Part shown: piece after piece, positions 1 through 9,026 of the stretch
Position numbering within the stretch: the first letter of the stretch is position 1
How the letters are laid out: each line of letters starts with the position of its first letter
NCBI GenBank assembly: GCA_014529385.2
Contig: CM043945.1
Location: 145,189,741-145,253,740, forward strand
Direction: 5' to 3'
DNA from: Adiantum capillus-veneris
Lineage: Eukaryota; Streptophyta; Polypodiopsida; Polypodiales; Pteridaceae
Length of the DNA: 64,000 bases
The notes under the pieces: generated by a model
What the model was told of the DNA's origin: nothing
Databases searched by the model: none
The model's input: the letters and a program-made list of their open reading frames with translations, nothing else
Program-made: the position numbers and the translations under genes

Positions 1-265
1 AATAGAGCAAGATGGCGCTTCCAAAGTTTATAGGGATAGTATTAAAGAATCTTTGAGCCCCGACCTCGGACTTATTAGCCACTCCCACCTTTACTTCATC
101 GCGCATTGGGCACGCTCTCGTCTTCATCGCTCTAAGGACTCTACTTTGTAAATTTACCCTCTCAAAGTATAAAGAAATACCGAAAGAAGCGCCAATTTTG
201 GGACCTACAGGTTGTCGGCGTCTGCTCGGGGCATTCTAGCTTCCGAGCCGTATGTGCTCTTAAGT
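1..265 (+). mobile_element. 5' LTR remnant of element B, left of nested element A
   Basis: Bases 136-260 match 8617-8745 (the 3' LTR of element B) almost base for base, including the run ataaagaaataccgaaag. Bases 1-135 do not match the B 3' LTR, so this LTR is rearranged or comes from a diverged copy. The segment ends with taagt (261-265), the left target-site copy for element A. Confidence 0.75.
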
Positions 266-590
266 TGTCACGTGACACATCCCAACCCTATGTGTCCGTG
301 GACAAGCTATACCACAGCAGGGTTCAATCAGTTTAGTCAAGTCTAGATTAGCAGTGATCTGGCACTTTTGTGAGTCTATTCGTAGACCGTGCATGCCGAG
401 TCACTTAGCATAGATGCGTATCCTCCGGTTGCACACAGCATGATCATCGGAATTCCCATCAGAATCCATTAGCATCAGTTAGGGGAATTTTCCAGTGCAT
501 TTAGCCTATTTTCCTATTTTTGGTTATTTTCACTTATTCTTTTTTAAGTGACTTTCCAACAAAAGTAGGTAGGGCAATTTTGCTAAGTTA

Positions 591-600
591 ATATATAAGC
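591..600 (+). promoter_or_regulatory. TATA box of element A LTR
   Basis: The sequence atatataagc lies in the conserved context ttaatatataagcaaaccc. It recurs in the 3' LTR (around 5261-5271), the inverted copy and LTR 36983-38207. Transcription would start near 620. Confidence 0.7.
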
Positions 601-689
601 AAACCCAAGTTAGCACTTTCTGGCAGAAGAGGCAGCAGGAGCTTCCCGCTCAACAGGCAACTTCTCAGCAGTACCCCCCTCAGCACCCC

Positions 690-1140
690 CGCCAGACACG
701 ATTGCCTAGCCTCTGCAGACTCTGGCGTTTCCTTCCCAACAGGCCATCGCCATCCCCCAACCCAGTATCCTGGCGTTTTCTTCATCCAGTAGACATCGCC
801 AGCAAGCTTCTCAGCCTAGCGTTTCCTCATGATCACCATCAGCGTTTTCAGCTATTACTAACGCCAGCCTCATCAAGCACATCAGCGTTTTTGCTTTGCA
901 GAGTCAGATCAGCCTCGCATGCATCAGATACATCGGCTTTTTGGGATTGCAGATGCAGATCAGCCTAGCGTTTTGGCAAAGGACAGATTCAGCCAGCGTT
1001 TTGGTTTTCAGCCCTAAACCACATCAGATCTACAGCGTTTTTCAGCCTATGACACAGTAGCAGATCAGCCCCAAGTTGGTTGCAGATGTTCCCCCATTTT
1101 CAGCCATAAAAACGCAACCAAAACAGTCATTTTCAGCCAC
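690..1140 (+). repeat. Dispersed GCGTTTT leader repeats in element A LTR
   Basis: The predicted leader contains about ten copies of a degenerate unit around (T/C)AGCGTTTT, spaced some 25-60 bases apart and interleaved with CAGATCAGCC. The pattern is repeated in the other A-family LTRs and in the leaders of F1 and F2 on the other strand. Confidence 0.6.
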
Positions 1141-1270
1141 CGAAACAGCCTCGAAAAACATCAGTTAGAAGATCCCAGATTTCAGCCATCAAGTCGTCGT
1201 CATCGGCATAGTCCAAATTGCATCAGTCCGTTGCATACGCATTGTACACCTTTGTGCACTCAAAGTAGAC

Positions 1271-1290
1271 CACTCTCGCCGACGAGAGTG
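1271..1290 (+). promoter_or_regulatory. Conserved stem-loop in element A LTR
   Basis: cactctcgccgacgagagtg is a perfect 8-bp stem with the loop CCGA. In LTR 36983-38207 the CTCTCG/CGAGAG stem is kept while the loop becomes CCAT. That is consistent with selection on RNA structure. Confidence 0.5.
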
Positions 1291-1462
1291 GGGCCTTCGG
1301 AGGAGGGTTTTACAACCTCTTGGGTGTGGTATCTCTTCTCTCTCCTTCTCTTAGTCTCATTCACTTGCACTCACAATATCCACTCACTTTGTTCGTGATC
1401 ATAGCACTCTCCATAAGACGGAAAGCTCTCTCTTTCCCTAAGAACTAAAAGGAACCTTGAGC

Positions 1463-1468
1463 AATAAA
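1463..1468 (+). terminator. Polyadenylation signal of element A LTR
   Basis: AATAAA sits about 50 bases before the LTR end, in the context gagcaataaagatc. The same hexamer is at the same place in the 3' LTR and the inverted copy. Confidence 0.55.
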
Positions 1469-1978
1469 GATCACTAATCTTGAGAAAATACAACATTCAT
1501 TCCGCTCCACCTTACATAAGTGTTAGAGCTTTGGAAGTGTTCTGCATTACTCAAGGAAAGAACTAGAAGAATTTTTTTTGCTTGTTGCGATCGCACGAAC
1601 CCAAGTTTACTTGGGCGTGGCGATTCCTAATCGTGTTTTGTTGAAGAGTGACAGGAATCCCAAGAAAGAAGGGCTTGTCCAGCCTCCCCTTGTGTCTCTT
1701 TTCACTCATTGAGAGCGGACCGTGCACTTAGCGGCCGGCCAATCGACGTGAGGTGGGAAAAAGCAACCTTGGTGTGAGCGCAAGGCCGCTAAGGGGTGCG
1801 CCCGCAGAAAAGGGTAGAACTCGGGTGAAGAGAAGATCTTTCTCTAACGCGATTTGCAAGCAAAAGAAAACCTCAAGAACCTCAAGATCCTCAAGAACCC
1901 AAGAACTCAAGAACCCAAGAACCAAGACCCTCAAGAACCCAAGTTCCTCGCGAGCTTAAGAACCCAAGATCATAGTGC

Positions 1979-2878
1979 ATGGTCGTCACCCGAAGCGGAA
2001 TGGATACTTCGCATACAAGTGATGAGCATGAGAGAGGCGACGAAGACTCGTCCTCACCCGGAGATGATTTCTTCAACCCTCCCCCTTCGCCATCTACGCC
2101 ACCAAGTGCACCAGACCCTATGGAGGCAATGATGAAGCAGATGGTGGCCATGATGGATAGACAAGAAGACAAGCACCTTGCTTTAGAACGCGAGCGCGAC
2201 GCAAGAAAAGAAAGAAAAGAACTAAGGAAGGAGGAAGCAGCAGCAAGAAACGCGGCATTGGAGGCCGATCGTGCCGCTCATAGATTGGCTTTGGAGACCG
2301 AGCGTGAAGCTCGACGAGAGCTACGCACTCAACAATTGATTGCCCGAGTCCTAGCCTCGAAGACCAAACCACCCAAAGATCGTGGGAGTTCGTCAAGTGG
2401 CGCAAGCCACGACGTGAATTCCAACCATCCAGTCACAGAAAAGTTGACTTTCAGTAAGTATGACGGTAAGATGGATGCTACAGTTATTCATTCTTGGTTG
2501 CATCAATTTAATGCTTATTTTGCGACAACTAAGAAGATAGGAAATAGCAAAGTTTTGACGGCAGCTATGTACCTTGCCAGTGATGCCATTAATTGGTACC
2601 ACGCATGGCAAGAGGCAGAGCTAGCCGCGCATTTAGAAGCAACCGACGATTTCACGTCCCTCTGTTTTAGTTGGGCTGATTTCCAAGACAAGCTTAAGGC
2701 GCGGTTTATGTCACCTCAGTACCTTGCACAATTGAAGGACGATTGGCACGCTCTCAAGCAAAATGATATGCCGGTTATGTCTTTTTCTAATCGTGTTTTA
2801 CAGCTAGGTATCCAATTACGCATGTCGGATGATGAGCGCAAAGAGGCATTTCTTTACAGATTGGACGAGTATATCTAA
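1979..2878 (+). pseudogene. Element A Gag, frameshifted at its C-terminus
   Basis: The 299-codon frame starts with an acidic, Pro/Ser-rich head. A long charged coiled-coil-like stretch follows (about residues 60-125, rich in ERERDARKER-type repeats). From about residue 150 to the end lies the retrotransposon Gag domain, recognisable by SWLHQF, ASDAINWYHAW and W-x2-F..-LKARF spacing. Gag would form the virus-like particle. The frame stops at 2878 inside the domain, and the family-like continuation is found in the next frame from about 2870. A one-base indel near 2866-2872 is therefore likely, unless the element uses ribosomal frameshifting here. The start was chosen because the first ATG gives a typical Gag length. 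I am confident of the family, less sure it is dead. Confidence 0.85.
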
Positions 2879-3884
2879 GTATGATGTCGAGGTACTCGAT
2901 CCAATCGATCTCAACAAAGCGGTAGCAATTGCTCTCGCCCACGAGATGAGGCACAACAAAGGAAAGCCTAAGGAGAACAAGACTTCCACAAGTACCTCGG
3001 AGACTTCTCAAAACCCGCAGAACGGTAAGAACGGTAAGAATGGTAAGAATGATAACTCTTCAAACCAATCTACCAACAGTATCTCATCAAAGAATTCTTC
3101 CAATGAATCTAAGGGTAAGGCTAGCACAATTGCTAAACCTAAGCTTACTCCAGATGAAAAGGTAGCACAAGGAATTGTAGGAGGTTACATCACTTCGGAA
3201 GAACAAAGCACTTATTCTACGGAAGGTCGTTGTTTTCATTGTCACATTAAGGGTCACATAAAAAGAACATGTCCTAAGCTTGAATCGAATGAATCTAAAG
3301 AACCCACGACACCCACTACATCTGTCAATGCAATGAATGATAACACGGGTGTGCCCAAAGTTTCGCAGGACCCTCCCATTGATGATTCTCTCATTAAATG
3401 TTATGGTCGTACGTCGGGGCACCGTTTTGTCATATTGTTTGACCCAGGTAGTATGCATGATGTGATCAGTCCCTCTCTTGTTGAGAGAGCCCGCCTCGAA
3501 GTTAGTCAAAGATCTCCTATCGAGGTCTCTGGCTTTCGTCCTGGTATGGACGCTCTCATCACAGAGGAGTGCCTTGATGTGTTGTTTGCAATTCAACAGA
3601 CTGCCTTCACTAGAAGATTTGTTGTTTCTCCTCTCTCAGGATGTGATATGATTTTGGGCATTCGATGGTTTCATGATAACGACGCTCTCATGAAATTTGC
3701 GACTAACACTATAACTCTCAATGTCGACAGTGATTCTCCTATTGTCATTCATGGAGAGGACATTACTCCTTCTCCATCTCTCAATGCTACTATAGGATTC
3801 GGGATAAGGAGATTCTCTCAATCTCTTTTTCTCCACAACATGACACACAGGATTTGCATGATTATGCGAAGCATGATGATTTGA
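2829..3884 (+). pseudogene. Element A nucleocapsid knuckle and retropepsin-like protease
   Basis: This frame continues Gag after the shift. A Lys/Asn/Ser-rich linker with a short NGK repeat leads to a zinc knuckle CFHCHIKGHIKRTC (C-x2-C-x4-H-x4-C), the RNA-binding nucleocapsid motif. It is followed by a retropepsin fold: FVILFDPGSMHDVIS at the active-site position and CDMILGIRWF at the flap-distal position, as in RVP_2 gypsy proteases. The catalytic triplet reads DPG instead of D-T/S-G, which probably kills peptidase activity. The frame ends at 3884 after a further frame change near 3830-3850. No polymerase follows. Confidence 0.8.
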
Positions 3885-5017
3885 AGGATAATGATTTGCA
3901 TGATGATTTGGATGACAATGACAAGTATGATGATTTGCATGATCAAGACGTGATTTCTCACAAGCATGATGAATTGCATGACGATGATGTGATTGTTCAC
4001 AAGGATGATGTGTTAGTGGATGCTTTTTCTAGCGAAGCTAACCTCGTTGTAGATTCGATCAATCACGAAGAACCGATCTTGGCTTTCGAGTCGAGGTCCA
4101 AAGAACCCCCACAAGAAGATTCGATAGATCCCGAAGAACCGATCTTGGCTCTCGAGCCGTGGTCCAAAGAACCCTCACAGGAAGTATTGTGTGTTCGCAT
4201 GATTGATACGCACGCATTGTTCGAGTGTTTCATTCATGACGGTTTCCTGTATTTTAGTCAGCATAGTTATGTGATCCCTTTTCCTAGGCATCACATATTG
4301 TATGTTGAGCACGTTTCTCTCATGGATGAGCACGAATATATGTGGATTGTTCATGAAAAGCTGAAAGGTATGTATGTAAGGAAGCCACATTCCACGTCTC
4401 TTCCTTGGCATGACACAGTACACAAAAGAGCACATGAAAGTATTAGCACCATGCATGGGCATTTCCATTGTGATTTGCCACAGTTGATTGATTTCGATCA
4501 AACAGACACGATTCGAGCGTATTGTTTGCATGTGTTTGATGAACGAGTTGTCATTCCGTCTCTATGTTCATCGACATTGCATACACAGTCTTTAGAGAAG
4601 ACAAGATTTATTTCCATCACTTTACATGGAATGGGTATGTTCATGGTTTTGTGTTGGAAATGGTTTCAGGAATATTCAGCCATGGAGATTCTTGAAGACG
4701 AAAGTAGATCTCTAGACGCAATTGACACAAGAAAGGAGATTCAAACGACTTTGTGTCGCTTTCGGCGCGGCCCAAAGAAGCAAGCGTTGCAGACCTTTAT
4801 GAAGTTCAAGTACCGCTCGACCCACACAGCAGAGTGTTCCCGGCGAAGAGTCCCTTCTAGGATTCCGGATGCTGTTGGCGATCTCCCTCGACGCCATACA
4901 GTTCGGTACCAGTACCTCACTTTGAAAAGGAGGGGATGTCACGTGACACATCCCAACCCTATGTGTCCGTGGACAAGCTATACCACAGCAGGGTTGAGTC
5001 AGTTTAGTCAAGTTTAG
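3854..5017 (+). CDS. Element A ORF X: acidic HDD-repeat protein in the position of pol
   Basis: This long open frame (387 codons) runs from just after the protease into the 3' LTR. The first 55 residues are an Asp/His/Leu/Asn repeat (variants of LHDDLDDND). Next come two copies of an EEPILA(F/L)E..SKEP(P/S)QE unit, then a 200-residue region rich in His, Phe and Tyr with no family I recognise. No RT, RNase H or integrase motif is present. A second copy with the same order lies at 35746-36985. Its location between protease and purine tract is where pol normally sits. It could be a captured gene, an envelope-like extra ORF or a diverged accessory protein. Function is unknown. Confidence 0.6.
   Translation: MHDYAKHDDLKDNDLHDDLDDNDKYDDLHDQDVISHKHDELHDDDVIVHKDDVLVDAFSSEANLVVDSINHEEPILAFESRSKEPPQEDSIDPEEPILALEPWSKEPSQEVLCVRMIDTHALFECFIHDGFLYFSQHSYVIPFPRHHILYVEHVSLMDEHEYMWIVHEKLKGMYVRKPHSTSLPWHDTVHKRAHESISTMHGHFHCDLPQLIDFDQTDTIRAYCLHVFDERVVIPSLCSSTLHTQSLEKTRFISITLHGMGMFMVLCWKWFQEYSAMEILEDESRSLDAIDTRKEIQTTLCRFRRGPKKQALQTFMKFKYRSTHTAECSRRRVPSRIPDAVGDLPRRHTVRYQYLTLKRRGCHVTHPNPMCPWTSYTTAGLSQFSQV
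4925..4936 (+). other. Polypurine tract of element A
   Basis: aaaaggagggga directly abuts the 3' LTR start, the expected primer for plus-strand DNA synthesis. The same tract precedes the LTRs at 36983 and, inverted, at 34672-34683 and 35348-35359. Confidence 0.8.
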
Positions 5018-6206
5018 ATTAGCAGTGATCTGGCACTTATGTGAGTCTATTCATAGACCGTGCATGCCCAGTCACTTAGCATAGATGCATATCCTCTGGT
5101 TGCACACGTCATGATCATTGGAATTCCCATCAGAATCCATTAGCATCAGTTAGGGGAATTTTCCAGTGCATTTAGCCTATTTTCCTATTTTTCGTTATTT
5201 TCACTTGTTATTTTTTAAGCGACTTTCCAACAAAAGTAGGTAGGGCAATTTTGCTAAGTTAATATATAAGCAAACCCAAGTTCGCACTTTCTGGCAGAAG
5301 AGGAAGCAGGAGCTTCCCGCTCAACAAGCAACTTCTCATCAGTACCCCCCTCAGCACCCCCGCCAGACACCATTACCTAGCCTCTACAGACTCTGGCGTT
5401 TCCTTCCCAACAGGCCATCGCCATCCCCCAACCCAGTATCCTGGCGTTTTCCTCATCCAGTAGACATCGCCAGCAAGCTTCTCAGCCTAGCGTTTCCTCA
5501 TGATCACCATCAGCGTTTTCAGCTATTACTAACGCCAGCCTCATCAAGCACATCAGCGTTTTTGCTTTGCATAGTCAGATCAGCCTCGCATGCATCAGAT
5601 ACATCAGCTTTTTGGGATTGCAGATGCAGATCAGCCTAGCGTTTTGGCAAAGGACAGATTCAGCCAGCGTTTTGGTTTTCAGCCCTAAACCACATCAGAT
5701 CCACAGCGTTTTTCAGCCTATGACACAGTAGCAGATCAGTCCCCAAGTTGGTTGCAGATGTTCCCCCATTTTCAGCCATAAAAACGCAACCAAAACAGTC
5801 ATTTTCAGCCATCAAAACAGCCCCGAAAAACAGCAGTTAGAAGATCCCAGATTTCAGCCATCAAGTCGTCGTCGTCATCACCGTCGTCGTCATCGGCATA
5901 GTCCAAATTGCATCAATCCATTGCATACGCATTGTACACCTTTGTGCAATCAAAGTAGACCACTCTCGCCGACGAGAGTGGGGCCTTCGGAGGAGGGTTT
6001 TACAACCTCTTGGATGTGGTATCTCTTCTCTATCCGTCTCTCAGTCTCATTCACTTGCACGCACAATATCCACTCTCTTTGTTTGTGATCATAGCACTCT
6101 CCATAAGACGGAAAGCTCTCTCTTTCCCTAAGAACTAAAAGGAACCTTGAGCAATAAAGATCACTAATCTTGAGAAAATACAACATTCATTCCGCTCCAC
6201 CTTACA
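4937..6206 (+). repeat. 3' LTR of element A
   Basis: It is about 1,270 bp and matches the 5' LTR throughout with scattered substitutions. The largest difference is an expanded GTCGTC run near 5868-5895. It is followed by the target duplication taagt (6207-6211) and then element B sequence. Confidence 0.9.
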
Positions 6207-6316
6207 TAAGTGTTAATTTCCGTCGCAAGTTCCCTTTGCAAAGTGCTCTGTGTGTGTGTCTAAAGTAAAGAATTTCGGGTGAAAGCCAACGCCTACCGCC
6301 CTACGGGCCGGTTTCA

Positions 6317-6335
6317 TGGTTCCGTTGCCGGGACA
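6317..6335 (+). other. Primer-binding site of element B
   Basis: tggttccgttgccgggaca begins directly after the 5' LTR. It is close to the TGGCGCCGTTGCCGGGGA primer site (tRNA-Asp type) of plant Tat/Athila gypsy elements; two bases of the core differ. Confidence 0.65.
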
Positions 6336-6413
6336 TCAATCACTTTTTCCTCAAAGAGTGAGCCTCGGTTGTTTTGGGTAAAGACACAGAGTACAAGAAC
6401 GCAGGATTACACT

Positions 6414-6461
6414 ATGGCCGACAAAGGGAAGGGCATTATGGAAGAGGGTTCCTCTTCATAA
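6414..6461 (+). pseudogene. Truncated Gag start of element B
   Basis: A 15-residue frame (MADKGKGIMEEGSSS) begins about 80 bases after the primer site, where a gypsy gag ORF normally starts, and then stops. The inverted copy at 33165-33212 carries the same peptide. It looks like the N-terminal stub of a deleted gag. Confidence 0.4.
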
Positions 6462-6785
6462 GACAGACAGGAAATTCCGCATCTACGCCCTGCTAAAAAG
6501 TGGTTAAATTAGGGCTGATTTTCTGCTACGTTTTTAGGGTTTGCAAGTATGAACCAAGATGAGATAGGGAGAGGTCTCACGGTGGTAGATTGGCCGCTAG
6601 ATCTCCTGCGGGAGTGATGTGGGTCGGCCAGGTGACGCACTGCTTGCCGATTCTCTGAGGCGATTGCTTGGATTCTATGACGCATTGGTAAATCATCTTG
6701 AAACTTGAGCTTGCTTGGTCGTAGGTGGTACGTCAGTGTTGTGGAATTATGCTCGTTTGCAGAGGCAAGAGCCTCTTGCACAGGT

Positions 6786-7024
6786 AAAAAGTTAAGGGAC
6801 AGGTTGCAAGATGCTATGTGGTGAAGTTCAAGAACTATCCACCTATGGATGCAAAGTGGATGGAAGAGCATGAACTGTCAGAGTCACCAATGTATTGCAG
6901 CTTTACCTTGAGGCCTTTGGGTTACAGCCTACATATGCCCCAACCCAATGTCTGCAAAGGAGGGGTAATGATAAAGCTAGCACATGAAATGTACTCATGG
7001 ATTCAGTGCAACATCAGTGTATAG
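6786..7024 (+). pseudogene. Integrase C-terminal/chromodomain-like remnant of element B
   Basis: The stretch reading VKFKNYPPMDAKWMEEHEL has the shape of the LVKWKGYP..E.TWEPE-type end of gypsy integrases (chromodomain-like). The rest of the frame to 7024 has no recognised motif. It lies shortly before the polypurine tract of B, where the end of pol belongs. The same sequence with one residue changed is at 32602-32840 in the inverted copy. The assignment rests on one motif. Confidence 0.45.
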
Positions 7025-7188
7025 TTTCACAAAAGTATGAAGGTCTCATTAAGTCATTTGTACATATGTTTTGACAGTCTTTCTTGTGGATACATGCGAT
7101 GATAAAAGGGTGCTTACCACACAAGATCATCTATGGCATGTATTTATGGTATGCAATCGAGGACGTTTGCGATTTCAAGAGGGGGGTA

Positions 7189-8843
7189 TGTCACGAGGAC
7201 GTGGCAACTGCTAACCTTAGTTGTTGGTTTCTTTCCAATGATTTTCGTTTAATTTTTGAGACCCTCTTTTTGAAGTTGCAAATGGTCAGACATTGTATGG
7301 CCAATGTGAACGGTAGTTTCACCCACAGACGAGAAGTTGGTCGGCATTGGAATTCGTATAGTAAGAGGATGTCTAGGCTCAGTGCAAGGTCATGTAGGTC
7401 CCCCCGTCGCACTTAGCAAGGTGGTGGATACTAGGAAGTGAACTCAATAAAGGCATAAAGTCAAGGTGGGATCACCAAGAGAAAGTGTCCGATAGTTGGG
7501 CCACATTGCACTTTTGGATGCGGTCCCAATGAGGATAGATGGTCAGAAGACCAATGGGAGCCCAATGGAAGCATCTCCTAAAAATTAGGAAACTACTATT
7601 TTGGGCCACGAAATCTATTCGCGTCATTAGCTTCAGAATGACAAGGGGAAAATTTTATTACTCTGCTGCAAAGTCAACTGATGCACTAGTTGAGAGATTT
7701 AGTGGCACTTTTTGGCCAATTTACCAAGTTTGGGAGAAGAAAACTCGTAACTGACTTTTTGGAGCAATTTTGGAGGCTGATAACTGTGATTTTCAGCCAT
7801 TTCTCTGCATTTTTGAGCTTCCCATGACTTTACCTAGAACCAAGGAGCTCAATTTCAGCATTGGAAGGCATCAGATGCGTGTTTACAGGGCTGTTTTGCT
7901 GTGTTTTCAACGATACACAGGTTTTGGCAGCCATGGAAATCTTCCCCTTTTTGCATCTATTTGTTCACAAATGCATTACAGGTCAAGGGCAGCAGAGGGG
8001 GCGCTCGATTTATGCTGGGGGGATGCTTCATTGAGAACCTCTCACAGGTTAAGAGCTATGGAGTGCTTGCTTTCCTCTCTATGTACAGTGTGGTGCTAGG
8101 AGTGATGACCTGCACACTACACGCTGCTCTCTCTCCCCCCTACGTGCAGTTATGTGATGCCCCACAAGAGGGCTCTTCATTTGACTGATGTACAGCTGTG
8201 TGGTTTCGTGCTTTTGTGTTGAGGCAAGAGCCTCCTTGAGCAGGAACAGGGGTAGCTAACTGCTACTCCAAAGCAGGCATCGGTGAGGGTCATAACCTCA
8301 CCGTACAAGTGCGTTTTCAGCGTTGTGTATGCGCTGTAAATTGATTGTTTTCAACCATACGGACGTCAAAACCATTGGGAATAGTGTCCCACTGGCAGAG
8401 GACAGTTAGGGGACTGTTTGGGGCTGAAAACAGGGCAAAAACCAGTAAATACAGCGTGCTGAATTTACTGTTTTTGGGCAGGAATCAGAGGATTTATGCT
8501 AGTGGAAGTGAGTTCCAACAAGGGAATTGGTTTCGCGCAAGTTTTGGGATTGTTATGTTGCCGAAATTTGGCCAAATCAAGTGGTATCTAGTTGGATATA
8601 GACAATTGATTCCCAGGACTCTACTTTGTAAATTTACGCTCTCAGAGTATAAAGAAATACCGAAAGGGGAACCAATTTTGAGGCCTACAGGTTGTCGGCG
8701 TCTGCTCGGGGCATTCTAGGTTCCGAGCCATGTGTGCGCTTGAGTGTTAATTCCCGTCGCAGGTTCCCTTTGCAAAGTGCTCTGTGTGTGTTCTAAAGTA
8801 AAGAATTTCGGGTGAAAGCCTACCACCCTACGGGCCGGTTTCA
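7189..8843 (+). repeat. 3' LTR of element B, preserving the empty site of element A
   Basis: It begins TGTCACGAGGACG after a purine tract (aagaggggggta, 7177-7188) and ends CGGGCCGGTTTCA. The last 230 bases match 136-265 joined to 6207-6316, with the A insertion absent. This proves that A is a younger insertion. The corresponding inverted LTR is 30982-32438 and lacks this last 230 bases. Confidence 0.8.
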
Positions 8844-9026
8844 GGACTACTTATTTTGATCATGCACCAATGATTCTTACTATGTCAGATTGACAGAGGA
8901 GTGGCAGGGTCATGCTACGCATCCCATAGAGGATTTTGTTGGATACAGAGCTCAGGGAGCAAGTTGTGGTCTCACAAAGTGATGACATGGCATGCCCAAC
9001 TGGAAAGAAAATGGCCGGGAGGACAC
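8844..9026 (+). pseudogene. LINE endonuclease fragment (weak)
   Basis: The reading frame contains FDHAPMIL, which resembles the (S)DHAPI.L motif near the end of LINE apurinic endonuclease domains. Stops interrupt the frame. The LINE linker fragment at 10090-10348 has the same strand and would follow it in a LINE, supporting a LINE split by the copia insertion. Confidence 0.35.

Larger units (their letters stand above)
266..1516 (+). repeat. 5' LTR of element A
   Basis: It is about 1,251 bp and matches 4937-6206, 33421-34671 (inverted) and, more distantly, 36983-38207. A TATA box lies at 591-600, a hairpin at 1271-1290 and AATAAA at 1463-1468. This predicts a short U3, a long R of roughly 850 bp and a short U5. 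The R region is full of GCGTTTT repeats. The 3' LTR is 19 bases longer, partly through expansion of a GTC run. Confidence 0.88.
266..6206 (+). mobile_element. Element A: gypsy-like LTR retrotransposon with gag-PR and no pol
   Basis: Two direct LTRs (266-1516 and 4937-6206) flank a 3.4-kb interior. LTRs begin TGTCACGTGACAC and end CTTACA; the target duplication is taagt at 261-265 and 6207-6211. The unoccupied sequence survives at 8729-8760 (tgagtgttaattcccg). A purine tract (4925-4936) directly precedes the 3' LTR. The interior encodes a gypsy-type Gag, a CCHC knuckle, a degenerate retropepsin and an unknown acidic ORF. No reverse transcriptase, RNase H or integrase motif was found, so the element resembles the pol-less TR-GAG class and would need enzymes in trans. 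The bases after the 5' LTR (taagtgtta) also follow the 3' LTR, so the exact LTR end is uncertain by up to 9 bases. Confidence 0.9.
6207..8843 (+). mobile_element. Element B: deleted gypsy-type LTR element hosting element A
   Basis: The 5' LTR tail (6207-6316) ends GGGCCGGTTTCA. A primer site follows, then an 872-bp interior (6317-7188) and a 1,655-bp 3' LTR (7189-8843) ending in the same GGTTTCA. The interior keeps only a Gag start and an integrase-end-like remnant, so most of gag-pol has been lost. An inverted copy with near-identical sequence lies at 30982-33415. The short interior with long LTRs makes it a non-autonomous derivative. Confidence 0.8.

Noticed and set aside
3087-3596. 169-codon minus-strand frame
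   Set aside because: It is antisense to the nucleocapsid and protease region of element A, which has clear motifs on the plus strand.
6509-6871. 120-codon minus-strand frame, identical at 32755-33117 in the inverted copy
   Set aside because: Its perfect conservation follows from the recent duplication; the plus strand carries the integrase-like remnant at its end. It was not kept as a gene, though a role cannot be excluded.
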